Source of the DNA: Burkholderiales bacterium
GTDB taxonomy: Bacteria > Pseudomonadota > Gammaproteobacteria > Burkholderiales > Burkholderiaceae_C
NCBI GenBank assembly: GCA_006227785.1
Contig: SBFU01000486.1
Span: 1-6,724 of the forward strand
DNA: 6,724 nucleotides
Direction: 5' to 3'
The notes beneath the pieces were generated by a model. That model did not search any database. It was given only the letters and a program-made list of their open reading frames with translations, and was not told the DNA's origin. A program made the position numbers and the translations under genes. This document shows, piece after piece, positions 1 through 6,167 of this stretch; the first letter of the stretch is position 1, and every line of letters begins with the position of its first letter.

Positions 1-591
1 GCCATCGCCTGCACGGCCGATGCCCCGTTCAAAACCATCCAGGAGATGGTGGCCTATGCCAAGGCGAACCCCGGCAAGCTGGAGTACGGCCACACCGGCA
101 CCGGCACAACGCCCCACCTGGCGGTGGAGGAGTTCGCCGAGAAGGCCGGCATCCAGCTCAACCCCATTCCCTACAAAGGCTCGGCCGAACTGGTGCCGGC
201 CATCCTGGGTGGGCACATCCGTGTCATGAGCGGCACGCTGGATGTGGCACCGCACGTCCAGAGCGGCAAGCTGCGCCTGCTGGCCACCCTGGGCAGCCAG
301 CGCGCCAAGGCATTTCCCGATGTGCCCACCATCAAGGAAAGCGGCTGGGACACCATCAGCGAATCGCCTTTTGGCATCGGTGCACCGGCAGGGCTGGACC
401 CGGCGATCGTCAAGACCCTGCACGACGCTTTTGCCAAGACCTTGCAGGATCCCGCGCTGCTGCAGACCCTGGACAAGTTCTACATGCCGTCGATCTACAT
501 GAACACCGCCGACTACACCGCCTATGCGCAACGCACTTTCGTGGCCGAGAAGGCCACGGTCGAGCGCCTGGGGCTGGCGAAGAAGTCCTGA
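1..591 (+). CDS. Bug/TctC-family periplasmic solute-binding protein, 5' partial
   Basis: This is the C-terminal 196 residues of a tripartite tricarboxylate transporter receptor (Bug family). These periplasmic proteins bind small carboxylates or similar solutes and pass them to a TctAB-type membrane pair, or act as orphan receptors. The reading frame is open from base 1, so the start and the signal peptide lie outside the window; against a usual length near 325 residues, roughly the first 130 are missing. Visible family motifs are APFKTIQEMVAYAKANPGKL, the loop YGHTGTGTTPHLA, PYKGSAELVPAILGGHI, FPDVPTIKESG and PAGLDPAIV, in the normal order. It ends with TGA just before a strong terminator, and no TctA or TctB gene follows, so it is either the last gene of its unit or an orphan receptor. 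The ligand cannot be read from the sequence. The family call is secure; the specificity is unknown. Confidence 0.93.
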   Translation, partial: AIACTADAPFKTIQEMVAYAKANPGKLEYGHTGTGTTPHLAVEEFAEKAGIQLNPIPYKGSAELVPAILGGHIRVMSGTLDVAPHVQSGKLRLLATLGSQRAKAFPDVPTIKESGWDTISESPFGIGAPAGLDPAIVKTLHDAFAKTLQDPALLQTLDKFYMPSIYMNTADYTAYAQRTFVAEKATVERLGLAKKS

Positions 592-615
592 CCCGGACCT
601 TCATTCGCGATCACG

Positions 616-643
616 GAAAGTGCCTGCGGGCACTTTCTTTTTT
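616..643 (+). terminator. Rho-independent terminator of the Bug receptor gene
   Basis: A perfect 9-bp stem (616-624 with 629-637, GAAAGTGCC against GGCACTTTC) closes a 4-base TGCG loop. It is followed at once by six T residues (638-643). It sits 24 bases after the receptor stop codon. This is the clearest intrinsic terminator in the window and separates the receptor gene from the HDOD gene. Confidence 0.93.
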
Positions 644-684
644 GAGGTCCGGACCTGTCGCGGGGGTCGGTTAGCATGGTGGCA

Positions 685-690
685 GAAAGG
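685..690 (+). promoter_or_regulatory. Ribosome binding site deciding the GTG start of the HDOD gene
   Basis: GAAAGG lies 8 bases before the GTG at 699. No in-frame ATG near the N-terminus has a better placed site, so the GTG is the preferred start. A possible -10 element, TAGCAT at 672-677, is not matched by a convincing -35. Confidence 0.6.
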
Positions 691-698
691 CCAGCACC

Positions 699-1568
699 GT
701 GAGCGACCCCACCCCACTTGACGCCGAGCTGCAGAAGGCGCGCCGAGCCCCTGCCCTGCGCGACATCGTCATCCCGCCCTGTCCCGAGCTGCTGGCCCGC
801 CTGCAGCTTCTGGCGGCCCAGCCCGAGCCCGACGTGCAGGAACTCGAACGCATCGCCTCGGCCGACGTCGCCATGTCGGCGGCCCTGATGCGGCTGGCCA
901 ACAGCCCCCTGCACGGTCTGCCCAAACCGGTCCACACCATGGGACAGGCCCTGACCGTGATCGGCCTGCAGCCGGCCGTGCAACTGCTCACCGGTTTTCT
1001 GACCCGCCATGCCTTGCAGGTCCGCTCGCCCCTGCTGGGGCATTTCTGGGACACCTCCAACCGCCGCGCCCTGGCCTGCGAGCACATTGCGCGACAGCTC
1101 TACACCATGGATCCCGGCCTGGGTTACAGCTTCGGTCTGTTCTGCCACGTCGGCATCCCGGTGATGATGCAGGGCGTCAAAGGCTATTCGGGCACCCTGA
1201 CCGAAGCGCTGGCGCGCAAGGACCGCAGCTTCGTGGCGACCGAGAACGCCAACCACCGCACCGACCATGCCGTGGTCGGTGCCATCGTGGCCCGTACCTG
1301 GCACCTGCCCCCGCTGGTGGCCCATGCCATCCGCTTGCACCACGACTTCACCTGCCTGTCCGATGCGCGCATCGACGCCGACGTGCGCCATCTGGTGGCC
1401 ATGGCGCTGGTGGCCGACCACCTGCTGCACCAGCACGAAGACCCGTCGTCACTGCGCGAGTGGGCGCAGTGGGGCGCGGAGTGCCTGGCCCACCTGCAGG
1501 TGGGCGAAGCCGAGGTGGAGCACTGGATCGACCAGCTGCACCCGGTGTTCGAGGCACACGCGCTCTGA
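699..1568 (+). CDS. HDOD domain-containing protein
   Basis: This 289-residue protein consists essentially of one HDOD domain (about residues 20-215) plus a C-terminal helical tail. HDOD is related to HD-domain phosphohydrolases but is generally viewed as a regulatory or protein-interaction module linked to signalling, motility and stress responses; a catalytic role is not assumed. Characteristic segments are PPCPELLARLQLLAA (residues 26-40), ERIASADVAMSAALMRLANS (50-69), the LFCHVGIPVM segment (147-156), and AVVGAIVARTWHLPPLVAHA (191-210) followed by IRLHHD. There is no GGDEF, EAL, receiver or kinase domain, and no signal peptide or membrane segment, so it is probably a soluble cytoplasmic protein. 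It starts at GTG with GAAAGG 8 bases upstream. It stands alone: a terminator precedes it and the next gene is convergent, so its partner cannot be inferred from context. Confidence 0.88.
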   Translation: MSDPTPLDAELQKARRAPALRDIVIPPCPELLARLQLLAAQPEPDVQELERIASADVAMSAALMRLANSPLHGLPKPVHTMGQALTVIGLQPAVQLLTGFLTRHALQVRSPLLGHFWDTSNRRALACEHIARQLYTMDPGLGYSFGLFCHVGIPVMMQGVKGYSGTLTEALARKDRSFVATENANHRTDHAVVGAIVARTWHLPPLVAHAIRLHHDFTCLSDARIDADVRHLVAMALVADHLLHQHEDPSSLREWAQWGAECLAHLQVGEAEVEHWIDQLHPVFEAHAL

Positions 1569-1584
1569 ACGCCCGGGCCGGTGC

Positions 1585-1603
1585 GTCAGCCGCGCCGGCT
1601 GAC
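1585..1603. terminator. Hairpin at the convergent HDOD / EamA gene junction
   Basis: A perfect inverted repeat, GTCAGCCG (1585-1592) and CGGCTGAC (1596-1603), encloses CGC. It overlaps the last codons and the TGA of the leftward transporter gene and begins 17 bases after the HDOD stop. It has no T-run on either strand, so it is at best a weak, perhaps bidirectional, terminator or a 3'-end protecting structure. Confidence 0.4.
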
Positions 1604-2491
1604 CAGCACGATGCCCACCGCCACCCCGACCAGGGCGACCACCAGCTGCAGCGTCAGCGGCTCGCCCAGCAAGGCCACCCCGAACAGCAGCGCAAACACG
1701 GGGGTCAGGAAGGTGAAGCTGGACATTTGCGTGGCCGGGTAGTGACGCAGCAGCCACATCCAGGTCAGGTAGCTGGCAAAGGCGCCGACGGCCGTCTGCA
1801 GCGCCAGTGAACCCCAGGCCTGGCCCGAGTAATCCAGCGACCAGGTCTCGCCCAGGGCCAGCGAAACGACGGGTGCCACCACCGCCGTCACCGCCACCTG
1901 GTAGAACAGGGTCTTTTCGGCACTGGCCGAAGCCAGCCGGCTGGCGCGGATGGTCAGGGTGGTCAGCCCCCAGAGCAGGCCTGCCGCCAGGGCCATCGCA
2001 TCACCACGCCACTGGCCGGCCACCGGCGAGCTGTGGATGAAGCCCTCGCTGAAGGCCACCGCCACGGCGGCAAAGGCCATGGTCAGGCCGATCCACTGCA
2101 CCCGCCGAAGGGCTTCACCGGGCACCACGCGCGGCAGCAGCAGGGCCACCACGAAGGGGCTGGTGTAGAGGAACACCGTCAGGCGGGACGCCGTGGTGTG
2201 CATCATGCCCAGGTAGATGAAGGCGAACTCGCCCGCGAACAGCAGGCCCGCCAGCAGCCCGGCCCGCAGCGTGCCATCGCGGGCGAACAGCGGTACCCCG
2301 CGCCACTGGCACCACAGCCACAACAGCAAGGTCGCACCCCAGAAGCGCAGCGTGGCCTGCCACAGCGGCGGGACCTCGCCCACCGTGGCCTTGATCAGGA
2401 TTTGCTGGAAGCCCCAGAAGGCACAACAGGCCAACAGCAGGGCAACGGCCAGTGAATCGAGGTGGTTCTTGCGTACGGGGCTGCTCGGCAT
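1586..2491 (-). CDS. EamA/DMT-superfamily inner-membrane transporter
   Basis: This 301-residue integral membrane protein has the two-repeat EamA layout (about residues 15-147 and 165-297), predicted to form ten membrane helices. The superfamily exports or exchanges metabolites such as amino acids, nucleotides and drugs; the substrate here is not identifiable. Family signatures are the first helix ending CCAFWGFQQILIKA, the helix-3/4 region EFAFIYLGMMHTTASRLTVF with TSPFVVALLLP, the second-repeat GLLWGLTTLTIRAS, and the closing ALLGEPLT segment near residues 273-280. I chose the ATG at 2491 because its product, MPSSPVRKNHLDS, gives the short polar head usual for the family. An in-frame TTG at 2521 would add ten residues; neither start has a strong ribosome binding site. 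A 6-bp inverted repeat (2505-2510 with 2520-2525) lies in the leader, and a 19-bp repeat array lies just upstream. The gene appears monocistronic. Confidence 0.9.
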   Translation of the reverse strand: MPSSPVRKNHLDSLAVALLLACCAFWGFQQILIKATVGEVPPLWQATLRFWGATLLLWLWCQWRGVPLFARDGTLRAGLLAGLLFAGEFAFIYLGMMHTTASRLTVFLYTSPFVVALLLPRVVPGEALRRVQWIGLTMAFAAVAVAFSEGFIHSSPVAGQWRGDAMALAAGLLWGLTTLTIRASRLASASAEKTLFYQVAVTAVVAPVVSLALGETWSLDYSGQAWGSLALQTAVGAFASYLTWMWLLRHYPATQMSSFTFLTPVFALLFGVALLGEPLTLQLVVALVGVAVGIVLVSRRG

Positions 2492-2523
2492 GGCGCCGAT
2501 TGTCGGGCTTTCCCGGTGCAAGC

Positions 2524-2656
2524 CCTGTCACGTGTCGATCTGGCCCTTTCACCCGCACGTGCCAGTCATGTCCGCCCGTCCCTGTCACATCCGCTTGTGA
2601 CCGCCACACCCGCTACTTACCGTCACACCCGCTCCTCACCGTCACACCCGCGAACG
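2524..2656. repeat. Degenerate 19-bp tandem repeat array (about seven units)
   Basis: Units begin at 2524, 2543, 2562, 2581, 2600, 2619 and 2638, each exactly 19 bases apart. The best core is ACCGTCACACCCGC, identical in the last two units. CCGC recurs at fixed offset 11-14 in six consecutive units (2553, 2572, 2591, 2610, 2629, 2648). Neighbouring units match at 13/19 (third to fourth), 12/19 (fourth to fifth), 16/19 (fifth to sixth) and 14/19 (sixth to seventh). The first two units are weak on their own, although the first matches the fourth at 12/19. Identity increases toward the palindromic element on the right, into which the last unit runs. The array occupies the upstream region of the leftward EamA gene. 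The period is not a multiple of three, so it is not a coding repeat. Confidence 0.7.
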
Positions 2657-2721
2657 CGGGTGTCCACGACCATCAGCCAGCATCCGGGCGTGCGTGGATG
2701 CCCGCGTTCGCGGGCATGACG
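2640..2721. repeat. Paired palindromic repeat element (two inverted 29-bp modules)
   Basis: The two modules, 2640-2668 and 2693-2721, are inverted copies around a 24-bp centre. Each contains its own near-loopless palindrome with 9-bp arms: 2644-2663, core CCCGCGAACGCGGG, and 2698-2717, core CCCGCGTTCGCGGG. The modules differ only at four palindrome positions. The design resembles the dispersed intergenic repeats with a CCCGCG..CGCGGG core that are widespread in beta- and gammaproteobacteria (comparable with neisserial dRS3-type repeats); that link is from memory, not from a search. It lies 36 bases beyond the stop of the flavin reductase gene and could also end its transcript, although no T-run follows. 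Confidence 0.8.
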
Positions 2722-2756
2722 AAACAGCAGGCTGCGGAGCCCGAGCGCCTTTCTTG

Positions 2757-3278
2757 CTAGCTTTTGAACTGTCCGCCGTGGAACACCAGCGGTGCCGCGC
2801 CGGCCTGGTGGCGGCAACGCTCGACCTCGCCGACAAAGATCACATGGTCGCCTTCGGTGTACTGGCTGCGGTTGAAGCATTCGAAACTGGCGATGGCCCC
2901 GGCCAGCAGCGGTGCGCCGTTCTCGCCTTCGGTGAAGTCCACCCCCTCCCATCGGTCGATGCCGCGCGCCGCAAACCGGAGGGCCAGGTCCTGCTGGTGG
3001 GCGCCCAGCACGTTGATGGCGTAATGCAAGCCGGTTGCAAAGACCGACATGGACCCGGCGGTGTGGGCCAGACTCCAGAGCACCAGCGGCGGGTTCAGCG
3101 AAACCGAGTTGAAGGAGTTGGCGGTCAGCCCCACCCGCTCCCCTGTCGCGCTGCGGGCGGTGACAACGGTCACCCCGGTGGCGAACATGCCCAGCGTCGC
3201 ACGGAATTCGAGCGGCGAAAAATCGGGCGGGCGGGCCACCAGGCTCTGGGCCAGCACGGGCAAGAGGGCGTCGGACAT
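2757..3278 (-). CDS. Flavin reductase-like domain protein (FMN-binding split barrel)
   Basis: This 173-residue soluble protein is a typical full-length member of the flavin reductase-like family. These proteins use NAD(P)H to reduce FMN or FAD, usually to supply reduced flavin to a two-component monooxygenase. Visible family motifs are the N-terminal EFRATLGMFATGVTVVTAR (residues 24-42), the flavin-binding stretch GLTANSFNSVSLNPPLVLWS (50-69), the central SMSVFATGLHYAINVLG (76-92), GDHVIFVGEVE (143-153) and the C-terminal PLVFHGGQF (163-171). The ATG at 3278 is supported by AAGGTG 5 bases upstream. No monooxygenase gene lies nearby, so the partner and substrate are unknown and the protein may be a general flavin reductase. 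The gene is divergent from the M14 peptidase across 175 bases and is probably monocistronic. Confidence 0.9.
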   Translation of the reverse strand: MSDALLPVLAQSLVARPPDFSPLEFRATLGMFATGVTVVTARSATGERVGLTANSFNSVSLNPPLVLWSLAHTAGSMSVFATGLHYAINVLGAHQQDLALRFAARGIDRWEGVDFTEGENGAPLLAGAIASFECFNRSQYTEGDHVIFVGEVERCRHQAGAAPLVFHGGQFKS

Positions 3279-3283
3279 GGGCG

Positions 3284-3289
3284 CACCTT
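3284..3289 (-). promoter_or_regulatory. Ribosome binding site of the flavin reductase gene
   Basis: AAGGTG on the minus strand sits 5 bases before the ATG at 3278 and fixes that start. Confidence 0.65.
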
Positions 3290-3441
3290 ACCCGATTGCC
3301 CGGCCCAAGAATGTGATCTGTGACCCGACAAAGTACCGTCCAGGCGTGCGTTTGCCACACGATGCGCCAGTTTCTGCGTCACGCGGACCCCGGCCATGCC
3401 GATGCGCGGGCGGGCTGGGGGGCCGGCCCCTTTTGCGCTCC

Positions 3442-3447
3442 TAGAAT
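3442..3447 (+). promoter_or_regulatory. Candidate -10 box of the M14 peptidase gene
   Basis: TAGAAT matches the TATAAT consensus at five of six positions. It ends 6 bases before the peptidase ATG at 3454, so transcription would begin at or next to the start codon. No clear -35 hexamer is seen 16-18 bases upstream, where the sequence is a G/C run. There is no Shine-Dalgarno sequence between the box and the ATG. Confidence 0.4.
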
Positions 3448-3453
3448 GCCACC

Positions 3454-4365
3454 ATGATCCTTGTGAATCACTTTGTCCGCTGCCTGACGGCCTGGCTGGG
3501 CTTCTGGGCCCTGGGTGTGGCGGCCCAGCCTGTCATGCCGCGCGGTCCCGGACATCCCCTGGCCGACGTGAAAGGGAGCAACCCGTGCGGCGAGTTTGTC
3601 GCCCGCCTGCCCAATGTCAGTGCCCGGCTTTGCAGCGACGCCCGTCTCAGGCCCACCGTGGGGCGTTCCGTCAAGGGCCGCACCCTGTATTACCGCGATG
3701 TGGTGGCACCCGATCCGCAGATCCGGGTGCTGGTGGTGGGGGCCATGCATGGCGATGAGCTGTCCTCGGCCTCGCTCGCCCTGCACTGGATCCAGCGCGC
3801 CCTGGAGACCCCGTCCAATGCCCACTGGCGCTTCATTCCGGCACTCAACCCGGACGGCCTGATGTCGCGTCCGGCGCGGCGCATGAACGCGCGTGGCGTT
3901 GACCTCAACCGCAATTTCCCCACCCCCAACTGGGAGCGTGACGCCAAGGTCTACTGGGAACAGCGTGTTCGCAAAGACCCCCGGCGCTGGCCCGGCCCCA
4001 GTCCCCTGTCCGAACCGGAGACCCGGTATCTGCACGACGAAATGGAGCGTTTCCAGCCCCACCTGATCGTCAGCATCCACGCGCCTTATGGCGTTCTCGA
4101 CTTCGACGGACCGGGCACACCGCCGCCCAACCTCGGGCGCCTGTACCTGGACCAGGTCGGCATCTTTCCAGGCAGCCTGGGCAACTACGGCGGTGTGCAC
4201 AAAGGCATGCCGGTGGTCACCATCGAACTGCCCAGCGCCTTTCGCACACCGCTGGAGGCCGAGATGCGACAGATGTGGATCGACATGCTGCGCTGGATGA
4301 GCGAGCGCGTCCGGCCGCCTCCGCCCCCGGACGTGCTGCCGGTGCGGGCCAGGAAAATCGGGTGA
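3454..4365 (+). CDS. Secreted M14-family zinc carboxypeptidase, MpaA-like
   Basis: This 303-residue protein is a metallo-carboxypeptidase of the M14 clan, nearest in style to the murein peptide amidase MpaA group, which trims peptidoglycan-derived peptides. The catalytic set is complete: zinc ligands H99 and E102 in GAMHGDE and H209 in IVSIHAP, the substrate-binding N152-R153 inside NARGVDLNRNFP, and the catalytic glutamate E258 in VVTIELP. An N-terminal hydrophobic segment (about residues 8-24, LTAWLGFWALGVAA) followed by QPVMP looks like a signal peptide cleaved near A24, so the enzyme probably acts in the periplasm. The mature part has only two cysteines, C45 and C60, which could form a disulfide. 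The C-terminus is proline-rich (residues 288-292). The ATG at 3454 is required for the signal peptide, yet no ribosome binding site precedes it. The exact substrate is inferred from the family, not shown. Confidence 0.88.
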   Translation: MILVNHFVRCLTAWLGFWALGVAAQPVMPRGPGHPLADVKGSNPCGEFVARLPNVSARLCSDARLRPTVGRSVKGRTLYYRDVVAPDPQIRVLVVGAMHGDELSSASLALHWIQRALETPSNAHWRFIPALNPDGLMSRPARRMNARGVDLNRNFPTPNWERDAKVYWEQRVRKDPRRWPGPSPLSEPETRYLHDEMERFQPHLIVSIHAPYGVLDFDGPGTPPPNLGRLYLDQVGIFPGSLGNYGGVHKGMPVVTIELPSAFRTPLEAEMRQMWIDMLRWMSERVRPPPPPDVLPVRARKIG

Positions 4366-4369
4366 GGCG

Positions 4370-4405
4370 CACGGGCCGGCGCAGCGCCAGCGCCCGTGGC
4401 CCGTG
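4370..4405. terminator. GC-rich hairpin between convergent peptidase and symporter genes
   Basis: CACGGGCC (4370-4377) and GGCCCGTG (4398-4405) form an 8-bp stem. The enclosed 20 bases contain a smaller inverted repeat (GGCGC / GCGCC). It begins 5 bases after the peptidase stop and ends 3 bases before the last codon of the leftward symporter gene, filling nearly the whole gap. It lacks a T-run, so it is only a probable shared terminator. Confidence 0.45.
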
Positions 4406-4407
4406 TG

Positions 4408-5967
4408 TCAGCGGAAGCTCTTGATGCGGCCGCTGCGGATGCCGTCCCAGTAGTGGTCGAGCTCGCGCCTGACCACCGGCATCAGGAAGTACAGACCGAT
4501 GATGTTGGCAATCGCCATGGCAAAGATCATCGAATCGGAAAAGTCGATCACCGGGCCCAGGCTCATGGTCGAACCGATCACCACGAAGGCCAGGAACATC
4601 AGCTTGAAGGCCAGGTCCGAGGTCTTGCTGTCACCGAACAGGTAAGTCCAGGCCTGCAGGCCATAGTAGGACCAGGTGATCATGGTCGAAAACGCGAACA
4701 GCACGACACAGACGGCCAGCACATAGGGAAACCAGGCAATGCTGCTGCCGAACGCGGCCGAGGTCAGGGCCACGCCGCGGGCTTCACCGGCCAGCTCGGT
4801 CACGCCACCGGCGCTGACATGCCCGGTGATGATGATCACCAGCGCGGTCATGGTGCAGATCACCACGGTGTCGATGAACGGTTCCAGCAAGGCGGCGAAA
4901 CCCTGCGAGACGGGCTGGTCGGTGCGCACCGCCGAGTGGGCGATGGCGGCCGAACCGACGCCCGCCTCGTTGGAGAAGGTGGCACGCCGGAAGCCCTGGA
5001 TGAGTGCACCCACCACCCCACCGGCCACGCCTTCGGCGCTGAAGGCCCCGCTGATGATCTGGCCGAAGGCCCACGGGATCTGGCCGGCGTTGACGACCAG
5101 CACCACCAGACCGGCGCCCAGGTAGAGCAGCGCCATGCCCGGGATCAGCTTCGAGGTGACGGCGGCAATGGAGCGGATGCCACCAATGATGACCAGGCCG
5201 ACGATGACCGCCATCACCAGGCCGAACAGCCAGCCCTGTCCGGCCAGCCAGCTGTTCTCGCCCCCGGTCACATTGACGATCTGCTGGTAGCTCTGGTTGG
5301 CCTGGAACATGTTGCCGCCGCCGATCGACCCGCCCACGCAGCAGATGGCAAAGAACACCGCCAGGAACTTGCCCAGGCCCGCCCGCCCTTGTTCGGCCAG
5401 CCCCTTGGAGAGGTAGCGCATGGGACCACCGGCGACGATGCCGTCGGGCTGCTTGATGTCGCGGTACTTCACGCCCAGTGTGACCTCGGTGAACTTCGAG
5501 GCCATGCCCAGCAGGCCGGCCAGGATCATCCAGAACGTGGCTCCCGCGCCGCCAATGGCCACGGCCACCGCCACGCCGGCGATGTTGCCCAGGCCCACGG
5601 TGCCCGAGACGGCCGCTGTCAGGGCCTGGAACGGCGTCACCTCACCGGGGTGTTGCGGGTCCGAGTAACGGCCGCGCACCACCTCGATGGCATGGCGGAA
5701 ACCGCGGAACTGGATGAAGCGGAAATAGAAGGTGAAGATGATGGCCGCGAGAATCAGCCAGCCCACGATCAGCGGGAAGCTGGCGCCGGCCACCGGCACC
5801 GAGTAGAAGATCAGGCCGGCGATCGCGTCCGAGTACGGCTGGATGGCCGAGCTGATGCGTTCGTCCAGCGAGGCGGTGGTGTTCTGTGCCCAAGCGGGCA
5901 TGGGCGCAGCGCATGCGGCCAACGTGGCCGGCAGACCCCATCGGGTGGTGGTGCGGGTGTGGATCAT
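4408..5967 (-). CDS. AGCS-family sodium:alanine/glycine symporter
   Basis: This 519-residue inner-membrane protein is of the alanine or glycine:cation symporter family (AGCS, AgcS/AlsT type), which imports small neutral amino acids with Na+ or H+. Family signatures are [20 protein letters not shown] with NIAGVAVA (residues 108-135), [13 protein letters not shown] (213-225) and [15 protein letters not shown] (332-346); several hydrophobic helices lie between and after them, and the tail [17 protein letters not shown] is cytosolic. Residues 1-28 (basic head, then [17 protein letters not shown]) look like a cleavable signal sequence ahead of the core, as in other proteobacterial members. The ATG at 5967 is firm: AGGAG lies 5 bases upstream. 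The leader of about 125 bases can fold (see its own entry), and the gene is divergent from an ArgP-like regulator that may control it. Whether alanine, glycine or another amino acid is carried cannot be told. Confidence 0.94.
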   Translation of the reverse strand: MIHTRTTTRWGLPATLAACAAPMPAWAQNTTASLDERISSAIQPYSDAIAGLIFYSVPVAGASFPLIVGWLILAAIIFTFYFRFIQFRGFRHAIEVVRGRYSDPQHPGEVTPFQALTAAVSGTVGLGNIAGVAVAVAIGGAGATFWMILAGLLGMASKFTEVTLGVKYRDIKQPDGIVAGGPMRYLSKGLAEQGRAGLGKFLAVFFAICCVGGSIGGGNMFQANQSYQQIVNVTGGENSWLAGQGWLFGLVMAVIVGLVIIGGIRSIAAVTSKLIPGMALLYLGAGLVVLVVNAGQIPWAFGQIISGAFSAEGVAGGVVGALIQGFRRATFSNEAGVGSAAIAHSAVRTDQPVSQGFAALLEPFIDTVVICTMTALVIIITGHVSAGGVTELAGEARGVALTSAAFGSSIAWFPYVLAVCVVLFAFSTMITWSYYGLQAWTYLFGDSKTSDLAFKLMFLAFVVIGSTMSLGPVIDFSDSMIFAMAIANIIGLYFLMPVVRRELDHYWDGIRSGRIKSFR

Positions 5968-5972
5968 GTCGT

Positions 5973-6041
5973 CTCCTGGCTCTTTTGTGGCAAGAAAGGC
6001 AGCCAGGCTGCCTGCGACCAGATCCGGCGGATGGCCGGACC
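5973..6041 (-). promoter_or_regulatory. Structured leader of the symporter gene with terminator-like hairpin and SD-pairing option
   Basis: Read on the minus strand, a first hairpin uses 6041-6034 with 6028-6021 (8 pairs including one G-U, loop of 5). A second uses 6013-6006 with 6004-5997 (AGGCAGCC / GGCTGCCT), with T-rich TTTCTT following. Downstream, AGCCAGG (5981-5975), which includes part of the AGGAG ribosome binding site (5977-5973), is exactly complementary to CCTGGCT (6007-6001) in the second hairpin. The second hairpin and the SD-covering helix cannot form together. This is a pattern suggestive of leader control; no known riboswitch class was recognised. Confidence 0.35.
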
Positions 6042-6098
6042 TGACCCCCGTCCAGTCATGGCGGTTCTGTTGCTCCGCGGCGGTATCGGGGACCCGGC

Positions 6099-6127
6099 AG
6101 TATGAAAAAATGGTTCCTTTTTGAGAA
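6099..6127 (-). promoter_or_regulatory. Candidate sigma-70 promoter of the symporter gene
   Basis: On the minus strand, TTCTCA (6127-6122) and CATACT (6104-6099) are separated by 17 bases. Each matches its consensus at four of six positions. Transcription would start near 6092 and give a leader of about 125 bases. The -35 box overlaps one arm of a dyad in the AT-rich patch, consistent with regulator control. Confidence 0.4.
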
Positions 6128-6167
6128 GAGAAATTAAACTATCAGCTTTCTCATAATTCAGGCTGAT
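6122..6167. promoter_or_regulatory. AT-rich patch with dyads, probable LysR-type operator and regulator promoter
   Basis: Within otherwise GC-rich DNA this stretch is clearly AT-rich. It holds two overlapping inverted repeats: TGAGAA (6122-6127) with TTCTCA (6148-6153), and ATCAGC (6141-6146) with GCTGAT (6162-6167, spacing 15). CATAAT at 6152-6157 could be a rightward -10 box for the regulator gene, without a good -35. Position between a LysR-type regulator and its divergent neighbour is the classical place for such an operator. The assignment of the exact binding site is inference. Confidence 0.4.

Noticed and set aside
522..1436. A 304-codon open frame on the minus strand opposite the HDOD gene
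   Set aside because: It overlaps the receptor 3' end, the terminator and most of a recognisable HDOD gene; its His/Gly/Gln-rich composition is typical of an antisense shadow.
2492..2521. Upstream TTG start for the EamA transporter
   Set aside because: TTG is rare as a start, its ribosome binding site is not better than that of the ATG at 2491, and the ATG gives the usual N-terminus for the family.
2524..2656. CRISPR array
   Set aside because: Units are contiguous 19-mers with no unique spacers between conserved repeats, identity is too low, and no cas gene is present.
3312..3323. Tandem TGTGA motifs suggesting a CRP-type site between the divergent genes
   Set aside because: They are direct repeats 7 bases apart, not the inverted TGTGA-N6-TCACA arrangement, so no CRP/FNR site is supported.
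3379..4200. A 273-codon open frame on the minus strand opposite the M14 peptidase
   Set aside because: The sense strand encodes every M14 catalytic residue; the antisense product shows no family motif.
5968..6098. Glycine riboswitch in the symporter leader
   Set aside because: AGCS genes can carry one, but the conserved aptamer core (GAAGG-type segment with its GGAC partner) is not visible on the minus strand.
4396..6105. A 569-codon open frame on the plus strand opposite the symporter gene
   Set aside because: It is antisense to a clear AGCS protein, is rich in His, Gly, Asp and Gln without any recognisable domain, and is explained by few stop codons in high-GC DNA.
6102..6137. Eleven-residue leader peptide [11 protein letters not shown] upstream of the LysR gene
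   Set aside because: No convincing ribosome binding site or promoter precedes it, and a chance short frame in an AT-rich patch is the simpler explanation.
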